NCBI RefSeq assembly: GCF_007097395.1
Contig: NZ_VKDC01000042.1
Coordinates: 1 to 55,028 of the forward strand
DNA length: 55,028 nucleotides
Origin: Fulvivirga sp. M361
Lineage (GTDB): Bacteria; Bacteroidota; Bacteroidia; Cytophagales; Cyclobacteriaceae
Reading direction: 5' to 3'
Shown: positions 18,474 through 28,200 of the stretch, in pieces
How positions within the stretch are numbered: position 1 is the stretch's first letter
Layout of the letters: each line of letters begins with the position of its first letter
Translations under genes and position numbers: made by a program
The notes under the pieces: generated by a model
Seen by the model: the letters and a program-made list of their open reading frames with translations, nothing else
What the model was told of the DNA's origin: nothing
The model's database searches: none

Positions 18474-19394
18474 ATGGAAGCAAGTATAGAACACTGGTTA
18501 GCAGAACAGCTTAATCTGGGACCTGTTGAAACAAAGCTGCTAATATCCCTGGGGATAATTATGATACTGTGGGGTTTCCGGTTTGTCACACTGCAACTGA
18601 TCTTTGCCAAGATACAGGAGGCTAAAGTGCGCTACTATTGGCGTAATGGCATTAAATATTTTACCGTTGTAGTCGGTATAATTTTGATCAGCATTGTATG
18701 GATAAAGCAAATAGATTCACTAGCGACTTTTCTAGGTTTACTGACTGCGGGCCTGGCCATTGCGTTAAAAGACCCTATCACCAACTTTGCCGGTTGGCTT
18801 TTCATCTTACTGCGCCGGCCTTTTGATGTAGGTGACCGTATTCAAATAGGAACGCATGCAGGAGATGTCATAGACCTCCGCTTTTTTCAATTTACGATAA
18901 ATGAAATAGGGAACTGGGTAGACGCCGAACAAAGTACCGGCCGCATCATTCATATTCCAAATGGAATGGTTTTCACTCAAAGTCAAACAAATTATGACCA
19001 GGGTTTTAGTCATATATGGAATGAAATAGGGGTGATGGTCACCTTTGAAAGTAATTGGAAAAAGGCAAAAGACATACTGGAAGATATCGTCTCCAAACAC
19101 TGTGCTCACTTCACAGAAGAAGCTGAAAAAAAACTGTTGGATGCATCAAAAAAATACATGATATTTTACAACACCCTGGACCCGATAATTTATGTAACGG
19201 TAAAAGACAGTGGAGTAATGCTCACGATGCGTTACCTGTGTGTTCCGAACAAACGACGTGTCACAGAAGATGCTATATGGCAAAATGTCCTGGATGCCTT
19301 TGCAAGCAGAGATGATATAGATTTCGCTTATCCCACACAACGTATTTACTATAACCTTACTGAGGGGAAACCTGATGCCCGGGCTAAAATTTAA
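18474..19394 (+). CDS. MscS-family mechanosensitive channel
   Basis: A 306-aa small-conductance mechanosensitive channel, which opens on membrane tension during osmotic downshock. Three hydrophobic segments (about 19-42, 52-72 and 77-100) are followed by the pore-lining TM3 region FLGLLTAGLAIALKDPITNFAGW and the beta domain RRPFDVGDRIQIGTHAGDVIDLRFFQFTI, the family signature. The soluble C-terminal domain follows, including IHIPNGMVFTQSQTNY. The stop is 3 bp before the alpha/beta hydrolase start, so they form one transcriptional unit. Confidence 0.93.
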   Translation: MEASIEHWLAEQLNLGPVETKLLISLGIIMILWGFRFVTLQLIFAKIQEAKVRYYWRNGIKYFTVVVGIILISIVWIKQIDSLATFLGLLTAGLAIALKDPITNFAGWLFILLRRPFDVGDRIQIGTHAGDVIDLRFFQFTINEIGNWVDAEQSTGRIIHIPNGMVFTQSQTNYDQGFSHIWNEIGVMVTFESNWKKAKDILEDIVSKHCAHFTEEAEKKLLDASKKYMIFYNTLDPIIYVTVKDSGVMLTMRYLCVPNKRRVTEDAIWQNVLDAFASRDDIDFAYPTQRIYYNLTEGKPDARAKI

Positions 19395-19397
19395 TCC

Positions 19398-20204
19398 ATG
19401 AAGGCTGACCGCCATTCTTTCCAAAATCATTTAGGTGTTCTAAGTTATAACGTATATCAAGGGGGTAAAAAGAAAATGCTAGCATTCCATGGTTTTGGTC
19501 AACGGTCTGAATCTATGAGTTCGATAATCAATGCCTTATCTTATAAATATACTATTTATGCCTTTGACCTTTTCTTCCATGGGGAAAGCACCTGGTCAGA
19601 CGTGGAAAAACCCCTTTATCCGGAAGATTGGAGAGGATTTTTGAAAAGTATATTGGAAAAACATAAGATCGATACTTTCTCTATAATAGCATTTAGCATT
19701 GGCGCTAAATTTGCCCTAAGCACCTTAACCCTTTTCCCTGGTCGTATCCAAAAAATATTTTTGATAGCACCCGATGGTATCGGCATCAACTTTTGGTATA
19801 GCCTGGCGACTCGCTTTAGCTTAACCAGGAGTTATTTTAAAAGCATAGTGCGTAAACCAAATAGGCTCTCAAACCTATTATATATGCTCAAAGCAATGCG
19901 AATCATTGACAGATCACTCTTCCGTTTTGCTTCTCACTATATGAGTACAGAAGAAAGGCGCCAACAGGTATATCATGTATGGACAGTATTTCGGCATTTA
20001 AATGTTAGTAAGGCTGACATAACACTTCATTTAAATGATAATAATGTCATGTTGAGCATTTTCCTCGGAGCATATGATAAGGTAATTGTAAAAAGAAATA
20101 TAACAAGCCTATTAAAAAGGATTAGGCTCCATCATTTGGAAATAATATGTTGCAAACATGGCCAACTACTGGAAAAGGCAACTGAGTTATTGGTCCATTC
20201 ATGA
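19398..20204 (+). CDS. Alpha/beta-hydrolase fold protein
   Basis: A 268-aa cytosolic hydrolase-fold protein. LAFHGFGQRSESM (about 28-40) is the oxyanion HG segment, and YAFDLFFHGES is the strand-4 motif. The nucleophile elbow reads AFSIG (Ser98), with Ala at the first position where most members have Gly. LGAYDKVI likely carries the acid and CKHGQLLEK the catalytic His. The substrate is unknown. Coupled to mscS; a small frame overlaps its stop codon. Confidence 0.83.
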   Translation: MKADRHSFQNHLGVLSYNVYQGGKKKMLAFHGFGQRSESMSSIINALSYKYTIYAFDLFFHGESTWSDVEKPLYPEDWRGFLKSILEKHKIDTFSIIAFSIGAKFALSTLTLFPGRIQKIFLIAPDGIGINFWYSLATRFSLTRSYFKSIVRKPNRLSNLLYMLKAMRIIDRSLFRFASHYMSTEERRQQVYHVWTVFRHLNVSKADITLHLNDNNVMLSIFLGAYDKVIVKRNITSLLKRIRLHHLEIICCKHGQLLEKATELLVHS

Positions 20205-20353
20205 CCTGCTCAACTTCCTTTCAATTCATAGAACAGAAGGTTTTCCAGTTTAATTTACCTGAAGACTTTCAAGGTTTTTGCAACAGAATGATATTATTCT
20301 TTAAATGCTTTACTTTAAACTTTGGTGATTATTGTCTGTCGACACCCGGATAA
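20201..20353 (+). CDS. Possible 50-aa overlapping small ORF
   Basis: An ATG at 20201 overlaps the hydrolase stop codon (ATGA), the classic arrangement for translational coupling, and the frame stays open for 50 codons. The product (starts MTCSTSFQFIEQK, ends DYCLSTPG) is rich in Phe and Cys and matches nothing I know. Chance is a serious alternative in AT-rich DNA. Confidence 0.25.
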   Translation: MTCSTSFQFIEQKVFQFNLPEDFQGFCNRMILFFKCFTLNFGDYCLSTPG

Positions 20354-20542
20354 ACACTTTTTATCGCTTATTATTAACAAAATAGCCCAAAAGACTGGTC
20401 TGATAACCAAACCAAGCTACCGGGTTATTTGCCGATTAAAGGAGATTGTGCAGCATTTTTACTCATCTAGAGATAGTTACATATCCGCTTACTTTTAATC
20501 CTATTCTAAATTTGCTATCATTGGCCCAAAATTACCGAGAAT

Positions 20543-20908
20543 TTGAATAGTCGCGTACGTAATAAGTTAATTCAGCTCGCTCGCACCGACGAGGGCCCTA
20601 TTTCTTACAGAAGATTAATCAACCAAGCTGATTTAGGGTTGAACATGGATATCAAACATGAGAAGCAGCTTCTGGGTGAGATACTGGATGAAATATCAGA
20701 AGAGGAACACGAGGAAAATCGTCCATTGCTTAGCGCATTGATACAAGATAAAAAAGCCGGTCAAGGGGATCGCTTCTTTAAACTTTGTGAGCAATTGGGC
20801 ATGGGCGATTGGAAAGAGCTCAAAAAGAATGAACCGTTCAGAGAAGAACATATTAAAAAGTGCCGTGAGTTCTGGAAGGAAGACACTAACTATAAAAAGT
20901 TTTTCTAG
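20543..20908 (+). CDS. Hypothetical cytosolic protein (121 aa)
   Basis: Not assigned to a named family. It is a soluble, charged, mostly helical 121-aa protein: an N-terminal segment (MNSRVRNKLIQLARTDEGPISYRRLI), then an acidic stretch DEISEEEHEENRPLLSALIQDKK, and GQGDRFFKLCEQLGMGDWKEL. The end (EFWKEDTNYKKFF) is aromatic. The likely start is TTG at 20543, because upstream ATG codons are absent and TAAATTTG (a -7 match, 20507-20514) lies 28 bp before it. Convergent to the transglutaminase-like gene with 59 bp between. The helical segment around GDRFFKLCEQLGM could be a small DNA- or protein-binding fold. Confidence 0.7.
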   Translation: MNSRVRNKLIQLARTDEGPISYRRLINQADLGLNMDIKHEKQLLGEILDEISEEEHEENRPLLSALIQDKKAGQGDRFFKLCEQLGMGDWKELKKNEPFREEHIKKCREFWKEDTNYKKFF

Positions 20909-20967
20909 GTTTTTACAACAGGCCTTTCCATTCAATAAAGCAGTAGATCTTCATTCGAAGGTGAAGT

Positions 20968-21819
20968 TCAGTCCATCTTTCTGATAGTGACCGTACTTTC
21001 CATGTTTGAAATGGCCGAGCCTCTGTAAGAACCATTTACAGGCATGGTAAATTTAGGCTCACTACCTACAGCTAAAGGCACAAAATGATCAGTAGCAAAA
21101 AGTCCAAGACTAGGGTCTACTCCTATCCAACCTCCCCCTGGTATAAACACTTCCAGCCAAGCATGTAGCTCATGACCGTTTCTCTGCTCAGGATTAAAAG
21201 AATACCCACTCACAAAACGAGTGGCCAGTTTTAAATACCTCAGCATGATCATCATCATCCATGCCAGATCCCTGCATGATCCCTTTTTTTTGTTGTAACA
21301 TTCATCTGACGACCACACATCAGGATGCAAGCGGATACTATGGTCCCAGTTTTTATGAATATGTCCTAGCAAATTGGTTAAGGTAGCAATTATATCATTT
21401 CTTGCTCCTGCCACCATATCACTAAGTAACGTTTTCATATCCTCTGTTATCATTTCTTCATCATAGCGCAAAAACGGATTTAACGCATGTGTCTTTTCAA
21501 AAGCATATAGTTCTGAGTGAGATAAATCCACTTCCGGAAATGGTAAAAAAGTAAATGGATTGAAAGGTTCTAAACTCAATACCATGTCCACTTCTATGTG
21601 CAGCATATTTTGCATTTCTGCAAACCATATCTGCTTTGTAGGATTATTAAATATATCAAGTACATCCGCAGTCCCTAATGGTTGAGGGGATATGTCAAAT
21701 GATATATGCTCTACTGTTACATAAGGCCGTTGCAATGGATACATCAGCAGGTAATGCGGCTCAAGGAAAACTGTCTTAGAATAGCTATACAGTGTGTTAT
21801 GCCTGATATTCAAGCGCAT
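20968..21819 (-). CDS. Transglutaminase-like cysteine-protease-fold protein (Anbu operon)
   Basis: A 283-aa member of the transglutaminase-like superfamily with the N-terminal beta region found in bacterial COG1305 proteins (IRHNTLYSYSKTVFLEPHYLLMYP). The Cys-His-Asp triad is visible: Cys in KKKGSCRDLAWM (about residue 180), His in HELHAWLEVFIPGGGW and Asp in GVDPSLG. Known relatives hydrolyse or form amide bonds in peptides; the substrate here is unknown. It begins 2 bp after the Anbu gene stop and is the last gene of a four-gene operon, so it probably acts on the same peptide or protein substrate as its neighbours. Confidence 0.88.
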   Translation of the reverse strand: MRLNIRHNTLYSYSKTVFLEPHYLLMYPLQRPYVTVEHISFDISPQPLGTADVLDIFNNPTKQIWFAEMQNMLHIEVDMVLSLEPFNPFTFLPFPEVDLSHSELYAFEKTHALNPFLRYDEEMITEDMKTLLSDMVAGARNDIIATLTNLLGHIHKNWDHSIRLHPDVWSSDECYNKKKGSCRDLAWMMMIMLRYLKLATRFVSGYSFNPEQRNGHELHAWLEVFIPGGGWIGVDPSLGLFATDHFVPLAVGSEPKFTMPVNGSYRGSAISNMESTVTIRKMD

Positions 21820-21821
21820 AA

Positions 21822-22565
21822 CTATAGAACTTCCTTGCGAAGGTTCAGATTTTGGAAAGCCTTATCCAGCGCTTCAGCAGGAAGCTGGTCAATAGCATTA
21901 CGCAAATGTGAATTCCAGAATTCTGAAATATGACCTAATTCTTTTTCTTCAAATCGGTTCTCCAATATAAGATAACCGTCATTTCTCATAATCACCGTAT
22001 CAATGGGATAGTCCACATCATTAGCACTTATACGAGTTGCATCAAATGACAGAAAAGCACTTTTTAAGGCAAATTCCAGATCAGTCTCATAAGTTAACGA
22101 TCTTTTTAAAATTGGATTGCCAAAACCTGTATTACCAATAATGACATAAGGTGTATTTTCTCCAACCTCTATCCAGTTCCCCTGAGGATAGAGCAAGTAC
22201 AATTTGGGTTCATTGTCCTGCTCCAATTGGCCACCCACTATGGCATACAGATTGAAGGCCATACCACTTTCCGCTAATGAAACCTTGTCTTCACGGGCAA
22301 CTCTTTTTACCTGATCTCCAAATTTATTTACCGCCTCATACAGCTTATTGAAAGTTTGGTCCTCCTCCTCTATCACTTCTTTGAAATAAGTGATGGCCTT
22401 ATCTCTCACCGAGCGCAGCCCGGACGTCATGATAAAAAAGGAATGCTTTTCTCTTTTTACTGTAAATATCTTTTTCGCAGTAGTAGTATCGCTACCGGAG
22501 GTAATACGTGTATCAGCCAGTCCAATTACACCTGATCTCGTTTTGATCCCTAAACAATATGTCAT
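21822..22565 (-). CDS. Anbu-type proteasome-like Ntn hydrolase
   Basis: A 247-aa relative of proteasome beta subunits (Anbu family, COG3484). The protein starts MTYCLGIKTRSGVIGLADTRITSG; removal of Met would expose Thr2 as the N-terminal nucleophile, the hallmark of these Ntn hydrolases. KKIFTV with the conserved Lys, and the GNTGFGNPILKRSLTY and SFDATRISANDVDYPIDTVI segments, fit the family. Family members form ring or helical multimers; proteolytic activity has been hard to show. It overlaps the alpha-E gene by 4 bp (ATGA) and ends 2 bp before the transglutaminase gene. The operon context is the strongest clue to function. Confidence 0.92.
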   Translation of the reverse strand: MTYCLGIKTRSGVIGLADTRITSGSDTTTAKKIFTVKREKHSFFIMTSGLRSVRDKAITYFKEVIEEEDQTFNKLYEAVNKFGDQVKRVAREDKVSLAESGMAFNLYAIVGGQLEQDNEPKLYLLYPQGNWIEVGENTPYVIIGNTGFGNPILKRSLTYETDLEFALKSAFLSFDATRISANDVDYPIDTVIMRNDGYLILENRFEEKELGHISEFWNSHLRNAIDQLPAEALDKAFQNLNLRKEVL

Positions 22566-23542
22566 TCTTGAAGACTTTGGATTCCGGTAAAGTTATCGGT
22601 AATCTTAAAAAAGCGGTTATGTATTTCGTCGGAAATGTTATTTATTTTTATCTGAATAGAATCCATGAACTCATGTAATCCAAAATCCATCACGTCATTG
22701 ACATCAGCAAACTCCAGCTCAGAGCGTAACGCTCCTAATTTTTTTTCTGCCACATTGGAATAACCGGATTCTTGAGATCCCGATACGCAATGTAACCCCT
22801 TTTCTGCCTGTCTCAGGCAAAAGAGTATTGATCTGGGGAAATACTGATCCAATGCCAGAAATTCCAGTACACCAGCGGGTTCGATACCTCCATAAAAACG
22901 TCGGTAAGTATTAAAGCCACCTACCGATTTCAATAAAGCAGCCCAGTGCAAAAAGTCCAATGTAGAACCTACCTCTTCCAGGGAAGGAAGCAATATATGG
23001 TATTTCACATCAAGTATTCGTGAAGTTTTATCTGCACGCTCCAGGAATTGTCCAATTTGACTAAAGTACCAGCCTTCAGTCCGGGAAACAGAATTATCTG
23101 CAATACCATAGATTAACTGAATACCGTATTTTATTTGTTCAAAAAAAACACGAGGGTCGTTCTTAAGCCAGACCTTCTTCTTTTTGGCATTTTTTACAAT
23201 GTAGTATAATTCATTGAGTTTTTCCCACGATTCACGCGCCAGGTTTTCGCGTATAATCCTTGCATTTTCGCGTGCCCTTGAAATAGATGAAATAATAGAA
23301 TTAGGATTTTCTTCATCAAACGTCATAAAAAAGACGACATTATCACGGCTGAAATTATTATACTTCGAGGTATACCAATCCTTATCACCCGTTACTGTTA
23401 CGAGTGGTTCCCATTGTTCATTTAACCCCGGAGGCAGATCCAGCAATAAGTTTAAGTTAACGTCAATAAAACGTGCATAATTTTCTGCACGTTCCACATA
23501 CCTGCCTAACCAATAAATGGAGTCTGCTACTCTGCTCAACAT
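22562..23542 (-). CDS. Alpha-E domain protein (COG2307)
   Basis: A 326-aa all-helical protein of the alpha-E family. The signature MLSRVADSIYWLGRYVERAENYARFIDVN opens the protein, and the middle segment SQIGQFLERADKTSRILDVKYH repeats the same type of motif. Members are found almost only beside circularly permuted ATP-grasp and transglutaminase genes, and in some genomes are fused to the ATP-grasp. Their biochemical role is not known; a scaffold or carrier role is inference. It ends inside the Anbu gene start (4-bp overlap) and begins 30 bp after the ATP-grasp stop. Confidence 0.93.
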   Translation of the reverse strand: MLSRVADSIYWLGRYVERAENYARFIDVNLNLLLDLPPGLNEQWEPLVTVTGDKDWYTSKYNNFSRDNVVFFMTFDEENPNSIISSISRARENARIIRENLARESWEKLNELYYIVKNAKKKKVWLKNDPRVFFEQIKYGIQLIYGIADNSVSRTEGWYFSQIGQFLERADKTSRILDVKYHILLPSLEEVGSTLDFLHWAALLKSVGGFNTYRRFYGGIEPAGVLEFLALDQYFPRSILFCLRQAEKGLHCVSGSQESGYSNVAEKKLGALRSELEFADVNDVMDFGLHEFMDSIQIKINNISDEIHNRFFKITDNFTGIQSLQE

Positions 23543-23572
23543 ACTTGACTATATTTCTATTGACTTTTTCAT

Positions 23573-25000
23573 TTAACTGTATAGGACCCATGTATCCTTA
23601 CTCCCTCCTCCCTGAGAGGAATTAACCACAAGCGAATCTTTCACAAGAGCCACCCTGGTAAGTGCACCCGGCAGTACCTCTATTTTTTCTCCGTAAAGAA
23701 CATATGGTCTCAGGTCTACATGACGGCCTTCTATGCAATTGCCATCCAGCGTAGGCACTGTAGACAAGGATAATGTCGGTTGTGCAATATAGTTTCTCGG
23801 GTTCTTTTTGATCTTATTATAAAACTCATTTTGCAGTTCTTTCGTAGATCTGGGCCCTATTAACATCCCATAACCTCCGGCTGCATTCGTTTCTTTCACC
23901 ACCAGTTCACTTAAATGTTCTAATACATATTCAAGATCTTTCTGTCTGGAACATAAATAGGTGGGCACATTAGATAGTAATGGCTCTTGGTTCAAATAGT
24001 ACCTGATCATATCCGGCACATAGGCATATACCGCCTTATCGTCTGCCACACCTGTACCAGGGGCATTGGCAAAGGCAAGATGACCGGCCTTGTAGGCATC
24101 GAAAAAACCAGGAGTCCCCAGTAGTGAATCAGGGTTAAAGTTAAGTGGGTCCAGAAACAGGTCATCAATTCTGCGATACAATACGTCGACCTGTCGTAAC
24201 CCTTGAGTTGTATGCATATACAACCTGTTGTTTTCTACAATCAAATCAGGTCCCGTCACCAGCTCAACACCCATTTGCTGTGCGAGGTAAGAGTGCTCAA
24301 AATAGGCTGAATTAAAAACACCGGGAGTAAGCACGGCAACCACAGGCTTTGCTTTACCGGATAGATACTTTAACATGCTCAATAGCTTTCCGGGATAATC
24401 CGATACAGGACGAACACCCAGTTGATAAAAGAGATCCGGAAATACGCGCTTGATTATTTCACGGTTTTCCAATAAATAAGAAACTCCTGAAGGACAACGG
24501 AGGTTGTCTTCAAGAACGTAAAACTCTCCATCCTTATCCCGTACTAAATCAGTACCTGTAATATGACACCAAATGCCTTTAGGAGGAGTGAAACCGACGC
24601 AAGGTTCCAGGTAATCTTTACTGGATAAGATAAGGTCTGAAGGCACAACTTTATCCTTGAGTATTTTTCGATCATTATAGATGTCCTGGATGAATAAATT
24701 GATGGCCTCAATCCTCTGTTGGAGACCAATTTCCAGCTTCTTCCAGTCTGTGGCATTTATAATCCTTGGTACAACATCCAAATGTAATATTTTTTCAAGG
24801 CCTTGCTTGTCATGGTATACATTGAATGTCATACCCATAGCAAGCTGAGACTTCCCTGTAGAATGTTGAAGTTGTTTAAGTCTCTTCCTTGATATTTCGT
24901 TTATTTTATCTTTGAACTTCTGATAGTGTGGGCGGCATTTTCCAGCCTGATCGAACATCTCATCATAAATTCCAGGATCGTTGGGTAAATTAAAATCCAT
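23573..25000 (-). CDS. Circularly permuted ATP-grasp protein (COG2308)
   Basis: A 475-aa circularly permuted type-2 ATP-grasp enzyme, predicted to ligate an amino group to a carboxylate with ATP, as in peptide-bond formation. Typical segments are GMTFNVYHDKQGLEKILHLDVVPRII (about 56-81), the ligand loop FYVLEDNLRCPSGVSYLLENR, LTPGVFNSAYFEHSYLAQQMGVELVTGPDL, and the C-terminal KETNAAGGYGMLIGP nucleotide-binding stretch followed by HVDLRPYVLYG. First gene of the four-gene Anbu operon and divergent from purL across a 206-bp gap. The substrate has not been established for the family. Confidence 0.92.
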   Translation of the reverse strand: MDFNLPNDPGIYDEMFDQAGKCRPHYQKFKDKINEISRKRLKQLQHSTGKSQLAMGMTFNVYHDKQGLEKILHLDVVPRIINATDWKKLEIGLQQRIEAINLFIQDIYNDRKILKDKVVPSDLILSSKDYLEPCVGFTPPKGIWCHITGTDLVRDKDGEFYVLEDNLRCPSGVSYLLENREIIKRVFPDLFYQLGVRPVSDYPGKLLSMLKYLSGKAKPVVAVLTPGVFNSAYFEHSYLAQQMGVELVTGPDLIVENNRLYMHTTQGLRQVDVLYRRIDDLFLDPLNFNPDSLLGTPGFFDAYKAGHLAFANAPGTGVADDKAVYAYVPDMIRYYLNQEPLLSNVPTYLCSRQKDLEYVLEHLSELVVKETNAAGGYGMLIGPRSTKELQNEFYNKIKKNPRNYIAQPTLSLSTVPTLDGNCIEGRHVDLRPYVLYGEKIEVLPGALTRVALVKDSLVVNSSQGGGSKDTWVLYS

Positions 25001-25206
25001 ATATTCCTTGATTTCTCTTTAAGATTTAACTAAAAAATGGATGAAAGTCAATGCAACTAGGTGCAATTGGGTAAAAAAACACCCAAATCGGATAAAATAG
25101 ATCGTATTAACATACGGATAACCTTTAAAAATTATTTTAGTCCTCATTTATTATGTATTTCTCTACTTTTGTGGCACAACCACTTACACTTCTTATATTG
25201 GAATAA

Positions 25207-28200
25207 ATGATACAGTTCTTTCATGGCCCGATGAGTTCGGTTTATGCAGTAAAAACCAATGCTCCGATTAACGAAAATGATGTCAACAAACTGGTATGGT
25301 TATTTGGCAATGCTTCTCCTGAAAAGGCTGACCAAATAACAGGGTATTTCATGGGACCCAGGAAGGAAATGATCACTCCGTGGAGTACAAATGCAGTTGA
25401 GATATGTCAAAATATGGGTATCTCGGGTATAGATCGGATTGAACAGTTTGTACAGGTAGATGGCAAAAACGTGCCACATGATCCAATGCTTTCTGTTATT
25501 TATGAAGGACTTGACCATGAAATATTCACACTTTCACATGCTCCGGAACCGGTGATAGAAATTGAAGATATTGCCGCCTACAATGCTCAGGAAGGACTGG
25601 CGCTAAATAAGGAAGAAATAGAATATCTCAATTCTGTGAGTGAACAACTGGGCAGAAAGCTTACTGACAGTGAAATATTTGGCTTTTCGCAGGTTAACTC
25701 TGAACATTGCCGACATAAGATATTCAATGGCACATTTGTTATTGACGGCAAAGAAATGGACCGTTCATTATTCCAAATGATCAAACAGACTTCGGTCGAA
25801 AATCACAACCTGATCGTATCGGCTTACAAGGATAATGTAGCCTTTGTTTCCGGGCCTACAGTAGAACAGTTTGCTCCTAAAACTCAACATCGACCGGATT
25901 ACTTTGAGACCAAAGACATAGAAACTGTTATTAGTCTTAAAGCAGAAACTCATAATTTTCCTACCACGGTAGAGCCTTTTAACGGTGCTGCTACAGGCTC
26001 CGGAGGCGAGATACGTGATCGTCTGGCCGGTGGTAAAGGCAGCCTGCCTTTGGCGGGTACGGCAGTATATATGACGTCTTATTCGCGGCTTGAGAAGGAC
26101 CGGTCCTGGGAACAAAAGACAAAAGCCCGTCCCTGGTTATATCAAACACCCCTGGACATTTTAATAAAGGCTTCTGATGGGGCCAGTGACTTTGGTAATA
26201 AATTTGGCCAACCGCTTATCTCAGGGAGTATATTAACCTTTGAACATGAAGAAGCGGATAAATTTCATGGTTTTGACAAGGTTATTATGCTTGCCGGTGG
26301 TATTGGTTTTGGCAAAAAAGAGGATAGTCTAAAAGAAGTCCCAAAAGAGGGAGATAAGATCGTTATACTCGGCGGTGATAATTATCGTATTGGCATGGGG
26401 GGTAGCGCTGTCTCTTCAGTCGCTACAGGAGAATTTGGCAATGCAATAGAACTCAACGCTATTCAACGTTCTAACCCTGAAATGCAAAAAAGAGCTATGA
26501 ATGCTATCCGTGCAATGGAAGAAAGTGCTGAAAACCCAATCGTTTCCATTCATGACCATGGCGCCGGAGGTCATTTAAATTGTCTTTCCGAACTGGTAGA
26601 AGAAACCGGAGGAAAAATTGATATAAATGCATTACCAGTAGGTGATCCCACCCTATCAGATAAAGAAATAGCCGGTAATGAATCACAAGAGCGCATGGGG
26701 TTAGTGATGCGTGATAAAGATCTTGATGTACTTAAACAAGTTGCTGAACGTGAACGGGCACCTATGTATGTAGTAGGTGATGTAACCAACGACGGTAAAT
26801 TCGTTTTTGAAAATAAAGAGACCGGTAAAAACGCTATCGACTGGAACCTTTCTCATATGTTTGGTTCCTCACCAAAATTGGTGTTAGAGGACAGCCGGAA
26901 TGATCAACAATTTGAAGCGTTAGACTACGACTCAACGAAACTCTATGTCTATCTTGAACAAGTGCTTCAGTTAGAAGCTGTTGCTTGCAAAGATTGGTTA
27001 ACGAATAAAGTAGATAGATCCGTAACGGGTAAAGTCGCCAAACAGCAAACATGCGGCGAGATACAACTACCACTGAATAATGTAGGGGTAATGATGCTTG
27101 ACTATAGCAGTCTTAAAGGAGTAGCCACTTCTATTGGTCATGCTCCGGTACCTGCATTGATAGACCCTGTGGCAGGGTCAAAACTGTCGGTAGCCGAAGC
27201 ACTTACTAACCTGGTATGGGCCCCCTTAACCCATGGTTTAAAAGGGGTATCATTAAGTGCTAATTGGATGTGGCCTGCAAAAAATAAAGGGGAAAATGCG
27301 CGCCTTTATGAAGCTGTAAAAGCATTAAGTGATTTTGCTATAGCATTAGGTATTAATGTACCTACAGGAAAAGACTCCCTTTCTATGACACAAAAGTATC
27401 CTGACGGAAAAACCGTATATTCTCCAGGTACTGTTATTGTGAGTTCCGCTGCCGAAGTTTCAGATGTGACTAAAATCATCAGCCCTGACTTGAAAAAGGT
27501 GAATGGTTCAGTACTGGTCTATATTGATTTCACAAAAGACGACTTCCATTTAGGTGGTAGTTCTTTTGCCCAGGTTATTAATCAATTAGGTAATGAAACC
27601 CCACAGGTATCTGATGCTGATTACTTTATCAAGGCATTTGAAAGCTTGCAACAGGCTATCAATCAAAACCTTGTATTATCCGGTCATGATATTTCTGCCG
27701 GGGGCATGATTACAGCATTGCTCGAAATGTGCTTTCCTTCTCTTAAATCCGGTATGACAATAGACTTATCAAAGTTTGAAGAAAATGATCATATCAAATT
27801 ACTGTTCAGCGAAAAACCGGGGGTAATTATTCAAACTGAAAAGCTTGATGAGGTAGAAAGGATATTTTCTTCTGCTAACCTGTCTTATTATGTCATTGGC
27901 TCCTATGAAGAGACCGGAAAAGTCAGCATAGGAACGGGTGATACATTACATAATTTTAACGTAGATGAATTAAGAGACACCTGGTTTAAAACCTCTTACT
28001 TGCTTGACCGTAGTCAATCTGGTAGTGAACTGGCTAAATCCAGATATGATAATTACAAGCATCAGGCACTGAACTATGTTTTTCCTGAAAATTTCTCAGG
28101 GAAACTGAATGACTACGGCATAGATGCAAAAAGAAAATCGAGGTCTAATATAAAAGCCGCTATTATTCGAGAAAAGGGCGTTAACGGGGACCGTGAAATG

